From assembly GCA_946061315.1 (NCBI GenBank), contig CAMGRB010000118.1, positions 1 to 5,016 of the forward strand: a stretch of 5,016 nucleotides of DNA, read 5' to 3'. Both the position numbers and the translations under genes were made by a program. Each line of letters starts with the position of its first letter. Position 1 is the stretch's first letter. Below, piece by piece: positions 1 to 5,016 of this stretch. This stretch comes from an uncultured Clostridia bacterium (GTDB taxonomy: Bacteria; Bacillota; Clostridia; Oscillospirales; CAG-272). A model generated the notes under the pieces. It ran no database searches, was not told where the DNA came from, and saw only the letters and a program-made list of their open reading frames with translations.

Positions 1-1283
1 TCAAGAGAGATTTCTTTATATAAATCGCTCTCGAACAGATCTGAAAAGGTTTTGTATTCTTCAAGCGGTAAATTACCGAGGGTTTTGTCCTTTGCTATAC
101 AGTATGCAACTATTTTGCCCACGGTTTTGTATGCGTCACGAAAAGGCATTCCCTTTTTGGCAAGGTAGTCGGCAAGGTCGGTGGCGTTTATAAATCCGCC
201 CTCGGCAGAGGTGCGCATTTTGTCCTTTTTTACTCTCATTGTGTCAATCATAGGTGCAAAGACCGAGAGGCACGCTTTTACGGTATCGCAACCGTCGAAT
301 ATTGCTTCCTTGTCCTCCTGCATATCCTTGTTGTATGCAAGCGGCAAGCCTTTGAGCATTGTAAGCGTTCCCATAAGGTCGCCGTAAACGCGTCCCGTCT
401 TACCTCTTACAAGCTCCGCCATATCGGAGTTTTTCTTTTGCGGCATTATGCTTGAGCCCGTTGTGTAAGCGTCGGAAAGCTCCACGTAACCGAACTCCCA
501 TGACGACCAGAGAATTATTTCCTCGGAAAACCTTGAAAGGTGCATCATTATTATCGAAAAGTCGGAAAGCAGCTCAACGCAGAAATCCCTGTCGGAAACC
601 CCGTCCATACTATTCATCGTTATGCCGTCAAAGCCAAGCTCACGGGCAACGAACGTGCGGTCGGTTGGATAGGTTGTTCCTGCAAGTGCGCAGGAGCCGA
701 GGGGAGAAAAATTCATTCTGCCAAGAGCATCGGAAAGACGCCCTGCGTCCCTTATGAACATCATAGCGTAAGCAAGAAGATGCTGGGCAAAGGTTACGGG
801 CTGTGCACGCTGTAAATGCGTATATCCCGGCATTACGGCATCGGTGTTTTCCGACGCCTTTTTATAAATGGCTTCTATAAGACTGTAAAGCAAGTCGGAA
901 ATTTCGGATATTTCGTTTTTGAGGTAAAGGCGAAGGTCGAGGGCAACCTGATCGTTGCGCGATCTTGCCGTATGGAGCTTCTTGCCCACGTCCCCTATTC
1001 TCTCGGTAAGCACCGATTCGACAAAGGTATGAATATCCTCGGCGTTCATATCTATTTCGAGTGCGCCCGATTTAATGTCGCAAAGAATCGAGTTTAATCC
1101 GTCCTCTATTTTTGCGCAGTCGTCCTCCGATATGATGCCTTGTTTTGCAAGCATTCTTGCGTGAGATAACGAGCCTTTTATATCCTCTGCCGTCATTTTG
1201 GAATCAAAGCGTATTGACGAATTGAAATCGTCCGCCACTTTATCTATATTTCCGACGGAGCGTCCCGCCCACAGTTTTTCCAT
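1..1283 (-). CDS. argH: Argininosuccinate lyase, 3' end cut by window
   Basis: Cytoplasmic enzyme that splits argininosuccinate into arginine and fumarate, the last step of arginine biosynthesis. The frame is open from an ATG at 1283 to the window edge, giving 427 complete codons; family members are about 460 residues, so roughly 30 C-terminal residues are missing. Fumarase/aspartase superfamily landmarks appear in order: LWAGR near residues 4-8, the SRNDQ motif at 108-112, PGYTHLQRAQP at about 152-162 with the active-site Thr155-His156 pair, and the flexible signature loop GSSIMPQKKNSD at 276-287 that carries the catalytic serine. The start is supported by the AAAGGA ribosome site 8 bases upstream and by the normal family N-terminus. 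It follows argG after 21 bases, so the two are very probably cotranscribed. The residue after LWAGR is Ser where Phe is usual; otherwise the visible protein looks intact and functional. Confidence 0.97.
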   Translation of the reverse strand, partial: MEKLWAGRSVGNIDKVADDFNSSIRFDSKMTAEDIKGSLSHARMLAKQGIISEDDCAKIEDGLNSILCDIKSGALEIDMNAEDIHTFVESVLTERIGDVGKKLHTARSRNDQVALDLRLYLKNEISEISDLLYSLIEAIYKKASENTDAVMPGYTHLQRAQPVTFAQHLLAYAMMFIRDAGRLSDALGRMNFSPLGSCALAGTTYPTDRTFVARELGFDGITMNSMDGVSDRDFCVELLSDFSIIMMHLSRFSEEIILWSSWEFGYVELSDAYTTGSSIMPQKKNSDMAELVRGKTGRVYGDLMGTLTMLKGLPLAYNKDMQEDKEAIFDGCDTVKACLSVFAPMIDTMRVKKDKMRTSAEGGFINATDLADYLAKKGMPFRDAYKTVGKIVAYCIAKDKTLGNLPLEEYKTFSDLFESDLYKEISL

Positions 1284-1291
1284 TTCAAAAT

Positions 1292-1297
1292 TCCTTT
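1292..1297 (-). promoter_or_regulatory. Ribosome binding site of argH
   Basis: AAAGGA on the minus strand lies 8 bases before the ATG at 1283. It sits inside the 21-base gap after the argG stop codon and fixes the argH start. Confidence 0.75.
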
Positions 1298-1304
1298 GTG
1301 AGTT

Positions 1305-2534
1305 TTATTTGTTTTCGTTCTTTTGCTTTACCTGCGCCTGAACCTTTATCGGCAAGCCGTAAAGATTTATAAATCCTGCGGAATCAGCCTGATTGTAAAC
1401 GTGGTCCTCGCCAAACGTTGCTATCTCCTCGGAATAAAGCGAATAGTCGCTCCAAGCGCCCGCTTTTATCATATTGCCCTTGTAGAGCTTTATCTTTACC
1501 TTACCCGTTACGGTTTCCTGCGTTTTGTCAACGAATGCGGAAAGAGCCTCACGCAAAGGCGTAAACCACTGTCCATTATAGACAAGCTCGCCAAAGGTTA
1601 TTGCAAGCTCCTGCTTTTTATGCATCGTCATTTTATCGAGGCAAAGCGTTTCAAGATAGTTATGTGCAAAATAGAGGATCGCTCCACCCGGGGTTTCATA
1701 AACTCCGCGGCATTTCATACCGACAAGACGGTTTTCGACAATATCGAGAAGTCCTATGCCGTTTTCTCCGCCGAGCTTGTTAAGTGCGAGTATTATCTCC
1801 TTTGCGCTCATCTTTTTGCCGTCAAGCGCTACGGGAACTCCCTTTACAAAATCGAGAGTTACGTAGGTGGGTTTATCGGGTGCGTCGATGGGAGATACGC
1901 CCATTTCGAGAAAGCCCTTTTTCTCGTAAAGCGGCTCGTTACCCGCATCCTCAAGGTCAAGCCCCTCGTGTGAAAGGTGCCAGAGGTTTTTGTCCTTTGA
2001 ATAGTTGGTTTCACGGTTAATTTTAAGCGGAATATTATGCGCCTCGGCATACTCTATTTCTTCCTCACGGGATTTTATGCTCCACTCACGCCACGGCGCT
2101 ATTATCTTCATATCGGGTGCAAAAGCTTTGATTGCAAGTTCAAAACGAACCTGGTCGTTACCCTTACCCGTACAGCCGTGGCAAATTGCGTCCGCGCCCT
2201 CTGCTTTGGCTATTTCAACTATCCTCTTTGCTATAACGGGGCGTGCAAAGGACGTGCCGAGCATATACTCCTCGTAAAGTGCTCCCGCCTTGACGGTGGG
2301 TATTACGTAGTCGTTTACAAACTCGTCCGTCAGATCCTCAACGTAAAGCTTGGATGCTCCCGTTTTGAGCGCCTTTTCTTCAAGTCCTTCAAGCTCATCC
2401 GCCTGACCGACGTTGCCCGATACGGCGATGACCTCGCAGTTATTGTAATTTTCTTTGAGCCACGGGATTATTATGGAGGTGTCAAGTCCTCCCGAATATG
2501 CAAGCACTACTTTTTTGATTTCTTTCTTATTCAT
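1305..2534 (-). CDS. argG: Argininosuccinate synthase
   Basis: Cytoplasmic ligase that joins citrulline and aspartate using ATP (giving AMP and PPi) to make argininosuccinate. The 409-residue length is normal for the bacterial family. The N-terminal PP-loop AYSGGLDTS is at residues 12-20. The aspartate/citrulline-binding stretch [13 protein letters not shown] is at 120-132, where Thr122, Asn126, Asp127 and Arg130 align with known substrate contacts. APWREW is at 146-151 and the RGVYETPGG segment at 276-284, followed by the C-terminal oligomerisation helix ending in a Lys-rich tail. The residue before RGVYETPGG is Cys275 where Ser is usual. The ATG start puts the PP-loop at the expected distance from the N-terminus and has a GAAAGG site upstream. 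It is the first gene of an argGH operon whose promoter is covered by two ARG boxes, so repression by ArgR with arginine is expected. Confidence 0.98.
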   Translation of the reverse strand: MNKKEIKKVVLAYSGGLDTSIIIPWLKENYNNCEVIAVSGNVGQADELEGLEEKALKTGASKLYVEDLTDEFVNDYVIPTVKAGALYEEYMLGTSFARPVIAKRIVEIAKAEGADAICHGCTGKGNDQVRFELAIKAFAPDMKIIAPWREWSIKSREEEIEYAEAHNIPLKINRETNYSKDKNLWHLSHEGLDLEDAGNEPLYEKKGFLEMGVSPIDAPDKPTYVTLDFVKGVPVALDGKKMSAKEIILALNKLGGENGIGLLDIVENRLVGMKCRGVYETPGGAILYFAHNYLETLCLDKMTMHKKQELAITFGELVYNGQWFTPLREALSAFVDKTQETVTGKVKIKLYKGNMIKAGAWSDYSLYSEEIATFGEDHVYNQADSAGFINLYGLPIKVQAQVKQKNENK

Positions 2535-2545
2535 AACGGTTTCTG

Positions 2546-2551
2546 CCTTTC
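2546..2551 (-). promoter_or_regulatory. Ribosome binding site of argG
   Basis: GAAAGG on the minus strand lies 11 bases before the argG ATG, a slightly long but usable spacing. It is the only purine-rich site in the short leader. Confidence 0.6.
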
Positions 2552-2563
2552 AATTCATTCATT

Positions 2564-2581
2564 TTTGAATAATTATACACC
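2564..2581 (-). promoter_or_regulatory. ARG box 2 (ArgR operator over the -10)
   Basis: The plus-strand core TGAATAATTATACA (2566-2579) differs at one position from the palindromic ARG-box core TGAAT-WWWW-ATTCA known from E. coli ArgR and its Bacillus homologue AhrC/ArgR. It contains the complete -10 hexamer of the argG promoter and reaches the expected transcription start. Binding here should exclude RNA polymerase. The assignment is by sequence match; ArgR itself is not encoded in the window. Confidence 0.82.
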
Positions 2582-2600
2582 CAAATGAATAAAAATGCAA
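2572..2600 (-). promoter_or_regulatory. Sigma-A type promoter of argGH
   Basis: On the minus strand, TTGCAT (2600-2595) is followed after 17 bases by a perfect TATAAT (2577-2572). The expected start of transcription is near 2565, giving a leader of about 30 bases that includes the ribosome site. The -35 matches consensus at only three positions, which may be offset by the A/T tract just upstream. Both hexamers lie inside ARG boxes, strongly supporting this as the regulated arginine promoter. Confidence 0.85.
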
Positions 2601-2601
2601 G
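2584..2601 (-). promoter_or_regulatory. ARG box 1 (ArgR operator over the -35)
   Basis: The plus-strand sequence AATGAATAAAAATGCAAG matches the Bacillus subtilis ARG box consensus CATGAATAAAAATKCAAK at 17 of 18 positions; only the first base differs. It covers the -35 hexamer of the argG promoter. Its centre is 20 bases from that of ARG box 2, leaving 2 bases between the two 18-base boxes. That places both sites on the same DNA face, the layout typical of operators bound by one ArgR hexamer. Confidence 0.9.
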
Positions 2602-2604
2602 TAT

Positions 2605-2621
2605 TTTTGAAAAATTATTTT
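2605..2621 (-). promoter_or_regulatory. UP element-like A/T tract upstream of argG promoter
   Basis: The minus-strand sequence AAAATAATTTTTCAAAA fits the full UP element pattern AAAWWTWTTTTNNAAAA at 16 of 17 positions and ends 4 bases before the -35, the expected register for binding the RNA polymerase alpha C-terminal domains. The region is generally AT-rich, which lowers the weight of the match. Confidence 0.5.
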
Positions 2622-2699
2622 ATATTTTTTCATTTTCCCGCTTTTTGACAAATTGACGTTGAACTACGTTATACTTTTTGTGCTACTTATATAAGAAAA

Positions 2700-3863
2700 T
2701 CAATCGTAAAACAGCTCGACAACCTTGCCCATTTTGCGCAGATTGGCGGCAAGGGTTTCGACTATTTTAAGCTTCATCGTTATGTCAATCGGCAAGCCCT
2801 GATGCGCCGAATTTATGCTCTGCCCGACGAAAAACTTAACGTGGGTCGCTTTTTCAAAAAGCGTATCGGCAAGGAGTGAGGCGCCGTCCTTCGATTTATA
2901 ATATTTCGGCGAAAGGTCGTTCGGAGAAAGATATTTTTCGGAGAGGACGAGCAGTTTTCGCAAGGTAAGAACGCCCTCGGTTGTAAGGTCTATGCCGTCT
3001 ATATGTCCTATCGGAGGGACCTCTCTGTCGTCGGTTGTAAGCTCGGCTTTTACGTCGGTATTAAGATACCTTGCCACTATTTGCGAGCTTGTGCCTCCGC
3101 AAACTACCTTTTTGTCCCCGTCGCTCAAAAAGCGCTCTATGTAAAAGTCGTCCTTGCTCTTATCGACGGGAGGTCCTACCATCACGTTTACGCGGAGTTC
3201 TTTTCTCACTCTGACGGCGGCAACGGTCGTGTCGTCCCCGGGTTTATCAAGGCACAAATCGTTGCAGGCGGCGGTAAGCAAGCAGGATATGCATCTTGCG
3301 CTCATACCCGGTTTTACCACCCTGTCAAGCTGTGCCTTTACCTCTTCTCTGTTCCAGCCGAAATCGAGTATTGCGCCAACTCCCGCGTGGATAACTCCGT
3401 CGCTCATAGTCACTATTACGTCGTCCTCGCAGAGTGCAAGGTCGGATCTGTAAACCTTTTTGCCGAGGATATTGAGCTCCGTCCTTTCAAGGTCTGAGCA
3501 AACGCCCTCGTGAATATATATAGCCTGCGGATTGTCAAACTCGAAAAGATAGCCTTTCCCGCTTTTGTCAACGTGTATTACCGAAAAGGTCGAGTACGCC
3601 ACGCCTCTTACTTTGCATACGGGAAGTGACTGTATAACCGTTTCTATACATTCGTCAATATCTATTCCGCTTGAAATCATCGTGCAAAGTATCTTCGAGG
3701 TGAGCGTTGCAAGTATGTTCGCCTTTACGCCGCTACCGAGCCCGTCGGCAAGCACGAGGGTTATTTTGTCCCCCTCCGTTATACATTCAACCTTGTCGCC
3801 GCAAAGCTCCTCGCCGACGTGGTTTACCGAGGAATATCCGTATTCAAGAAAAAGCGGCGTCAT
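2700..3863 (-). CDS. SpoIIE-type PP2C phosphatase with extra C-terminal domain
   Basis: Predicted cytoplasmic serine/threonine phosphatase of 387 residues. Residues 1 to about 220 form a SpoIIE/PP2C-like (PPM) fold. The metal-binding acidic motifs are in place: GD at 22-23, ADGLGSG at 39-45, SDG at 154-156 and GDD at 209-211; all expected aspartates are present, so activity is likely. Residues about 221-387 form a second domain that I cannot assign, with a GGTSSQIVARYL stretch near its start and an IDGIDLTTEGVLTL segment. There is no signal peptide or membrane segment, unlike sporulation SpoIIE, which has an N-terminal membrane region and is far longer. The ATG overlaps the stop of the upstream hydrogenase-like gene by ATGA and has a very strong ribosome site, so the two products are probably made together. 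Such phosphatases usually act on phosphorylated anti-anti-sigma-like partners; none is seen here. Phosphatase assignment is firm, biological role is inference. Confidence 0.9.
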   Translation of the reverse strand: MTPLFLEYGYSSVNHVGEELCGDKVECITEGDKITLVLADGLGSGVKANILATLTSKILCTMISSGIDIDECIETVIQSLPVCKVRGVAYSTFSVIHVDKSGKGYLFEFDNPQAIYIHEGVCSDLERTELNILGKKVYRSDLALCEDDVIVTMSDGVIHAGVGAILDFGWNREEVKAQLDRVVKPGMSARCISCLLTAACNDLCLDKPGDDTTVAAVRVRKELRVNVMVGPPVDKSKDDFYIERFLSDGDKKVVCGGTSSQIVARYLNTDVKAELTTDDREVPPIGHIDGIDLTTEGVLTLRKLLVLSEKYLSPNDLSPKYYKSKDGASLLADTLFEKATHVKFFVGQSINSAHQGLPIDITMKLKIVETLAANLRKMGKVVELFYD

Positions 3864-5016
3864 TTTATCTCCTCCCCGTTTTCCTGTCCGTCGTTTTGGA
3901 GAGTGTTTTTGAGTTTAAGGAGCGCAATCTTCGTTTCCGCGGTGGTTTCACCAAGCAAGGAGGCTATTTCCTGCGCAACTCTCATTTGCTTCTTTATCAC
4001 CTCGTCGGTCGTTGAGAGCGTTTCAAGCTTTACGGAATTTAGCCTGTCCTCGTACTCCTTCTTTTCCGTTATATCCTTCATTACGGCGAACATTACGTTT
4101 TGCGCTTTCAAGAAAATTATAGACATCTCTATATACATTTTGCTCTTTTGTACGTAGGTGCGCTTGCCGTAAACGTTCTTTTTCTGCTCGCCCGCCATGA
4201 CGAAATCGACCGCGTCAAAGCAATCGAACGCCAGCTGTCCCTCGGGGCAGGAAACGTCTATGCCGAGCATCTTTTTTGCCTTCTGGTTGAGTTCAAGTAT
4301 TTTATAGTCGTTATCGAGAATTATTATTCCGTTAGGGCTGTTCTGTATTATCTCGTAGCTCATTGACTCCGCGCGCTCCCTCATATAAGGCACGCACATT
4401 TCTATATCGGCAAAGCCGTTTGCAACCGCCCACGCTTTTTCACGGCAGGTGGAGTATCCGCAGGCACCGCAGTTTAACTCGTCCTCGGGCTTCGTCTTGC
4501 CCGTTTTGGCAAGTATCTCGGTAATTTCCTTCTCGGTAACCGTTTTTATGTTCGGCTCAATCTTTTTATACTCAAACGAGAAGTCAATATCGGAGGGTAT
4601 TTCACGCACGCTTGACGTTCCCTTGACCGCGTATCTTCTTATATCGGCATTTGCCTCGACGGCTCCACCGTTCTTTATAAGACTGCACGGACCGTTTACG
4701 CAGGCATAGTCGCAGGAGTTGAGTTCAAGGAACATTCCCGAAAGATTTTCTATGTTTTCAAGGACCTCCTTGCACTTGGTAGTGCCGTCAACCGCCACGT
4801 ATTCATAGCCTTTTGCAAGGCTCTCAAACGATTTTATTATTCCTCGGCTTATCGGGTAATATTTTGCCTTGTTTATCTCGTCACCACCGTCGCCCACCGA
4901 GGCAGAGGCTATTATGATACCTTTTTCACGGAGCATTTCGGCAAGGTCCTCAAAGGTGAGCACGCCGTCAACGATGCCGCTTTCGTGCGCCTCTCTTTTC
5001 TTGGCTATGCACGGAC
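3860..5016 (-). CDS. [FeFe]-hydrogenase-like sensor with PAS domain (HydS-like), 5' end outside window
   Basis: C-terminal 384 residues of a larger protein; residue 1 here is the first whole codon at the window edge. The frame is open to the edge and residues 1-8 read PCIAKKRE, the L2-type H-cluster motif, so a GTG at 4963 is not the real start. The YPISRGIIKSF segment follows, then the L3-type motif ELNSCDYACVNGP with Cys101 and Cys105. Next is a [4Fe-4S] module with Cys182, Cys185, Cys190 and Cys207 (CGACGYSTC, then C). A PAS domain spans about 218-318, ending DITEKKEYEDRL. A helical tail follows with QMRVAQEIASLLGET near 344-358. No histidine kinase or ATPase domain follows. Known families: putative sensory group C [FeFe] hydrogenases carry PAS domains, and one subgroup is linked to phosphatase genes, as here. 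Role in H2 or redox sensing is inference. The L1 motif lies outside the window, so H-cluster binding cannot be confirmed. It ends in ATGA overlap with the phosphatase gene. Confidence 0.88.
   Translation of the reverse strand, partial: PCIAKKREAHESGIVDGVLTFEDLAEMLREKGIIIASASVGDGGDEINKAKYYPISRGIIKSFESLAKGYEYVAVDGTTKCKEVLENIENLSGMFLELNSCDYACVNGPCSLIKNGGAVEANADIRRYAVKGTSSVREIPSDIDFSFEYKKIEPNIKTVTEKEITEILAKTGKTKPEDELNCGACGYSTCREKAWAVANGFADIEMCVPYMRERAESMSYEIIQNSPNGIIILDNDYKILELNQKAKKMLGIDVSCPEGQLAFDCFDAVDFVMAGEQKKNVYGKRTYVQKSKMYIEMSIIFLKAQNVMFAVMKDITEKKEYEDRLNSVKLETLSTTDEVIKKQMRVAQEIASLLGETTAETKIALLKLKNTLQNDGQENGEEIK
3869..3877 (-). promoter_or_regulatory. Strong ribosome binding site of phosphatase gene
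   Basis: GGGGAGGAG on the minus strand lies 5-7 bases before the ATG at 3863, inside the last codons of the upstream gene. It fixes the start and shows that the overlapping gene has its own initiation signal in addition to coupling through the ATGA overlap. Confidence 0.85.

Larger units (their letters stand above)
2535..2699. other. Intergenic region between phosphatase gene and argG
   Basis: This 165-base stretch is much richer in A and T than the flanking genes and holds no credible coding frame. The part next to argG (about 2546-2621) is filled with regulatory elements: ribosome site, -10, -35, two ARG boxes and an UP-like tract. The part next to the phosphatase gene (about 2622-2699) contains a plus-strand promoter-like pair and a short palindrome (CTTATATAAG, 2686-2695). 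No GC-rich hairpin followed by a T run was found on the minus strand, so the end of the upstream transcript is not visible as an intrinsic terminator. Confidence 0.8.

Noticed and set aside
452..815. Two overlapping plus-strand frames
   Set aside because: Both are antisense to the argH catalytic core (SRNDQ to GSSIMPQKKN region), which is intact on the minus strand.
1323..1973. Plus-strand open frame of 216 codons
   Set aside because: It lies wholly antisense to argG, whose conserved motifs are certain; the translation has no recognisable domain and no ribosome site stands out.
1859..2050. Minus-strand frame of 63 codons
   Set aside because: It is an out-of-frame shadow inside argG.
2037..2588. 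Plus-strand open frame of 183 codons
   Set aside because: It is antisense to the 5' part of argG and runs through the argG promoter and ARG boxes; composition looks like a shadow of the real gene.
2609..2631. AT-rich inverted repeat GAAAAA...TTTTTC as terminator
   Set aside because: The stem is only A-T pairs apart from its outer pair, with a mismatch, and the sequence is better explained as the UP-like tract of the argG promoter.
2619..2651. Second minus-strand promoter TTGTCA / TATAAA
   Set aside because: The spacer is 21 bases, too long for a sigma-A promoter, and the TATAAT with ARG boxes further downstream is far better supported.
2686..2695. Perfect palindrome CTTATATAAG
   Set aside because: It is short and AT-rich, has no T run on the minus strand, and matches no operator that I recognise.
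3003..3497. Plus-strand open frame of 164 codons
   Set aside because: It is antisense to the phosphatase gene, where the metal-binding motifs prove the minus frame; no family resemblance seen.
4961..4963. GTG at 4963 as start of the hydrogenase-like gene
   Set aside because: The same frame continues to the window edge without a stop and includes the conserved PCIAKKRE motif upstream of this codon.

Overview
The window looks like a chromosomal segment of an anaerobic low-to-mid GC Firmicute, most likely a clostridial gut-type bacterium. The evidence is a sensory-type [FeFe]-hydrogenase protein coupled to a SpoIIE-type phosphatase, strong AGGAGG-like ribosome binding sites, heavy use of ATA for isoleucine, and Bacillus/Clostridium-style ARG boxes. 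This assignment is inferred from gene content, not from any database comparison. All four genes lie on the minus strand, so they are transcribed from right to left; two run off the window.

Right half (5016 to 2700): a two-gene, translationally coupled signalling unit. The first gene enters from outside the window and encodes the C-terminal part of an [FeFe]-hydrogenase-like protein. It shows an L2-type motif (PCIAKKRE) at the edge, an L3-type motif (ELNSC-x3-C), a [4Fe-4S] cysteine module, a PAS domain and a helical tail without any histidine kinase domain. Its TGA overlaps the ATG of the second gene, a SpoIIE/PP2C-like phosphatase with a second, uncharacterised C-terminal domain. This matches the phosphatase-linked class of putative sensory hydrogenases (HydS-like). 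The likely logic is that H2 or redox state is sensed by the metal-cluster and PAS part, passed through the helical tail, and read out as phosphatase activity. The phosphoprotein target is not in the window.

Middle (2699 to 2535): a 165-base AT-rich intergenic region with no gene. It carries a well-organised minus-strand promoter for the arginine genes: an UP-element-like tract, a weak -35 (TTGCAT), a 17-base spacer and a perfect -10 (TATAAT). Two adjacent ARG boxes cover exactly the -35 and the -10, so ArgR with arginine should block RNA polymerase directly.

Left half (2534 to 1): argG (complete) and argH (3' end cut by the window), 21 bases apart. They encode the last two steps of arginine biosynthesis, citrulline to argininosuccinate to arginine plus fumarate. 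They appear to form an operon independent of the upstream signalling pair, although no convincing terminator separates the two units.
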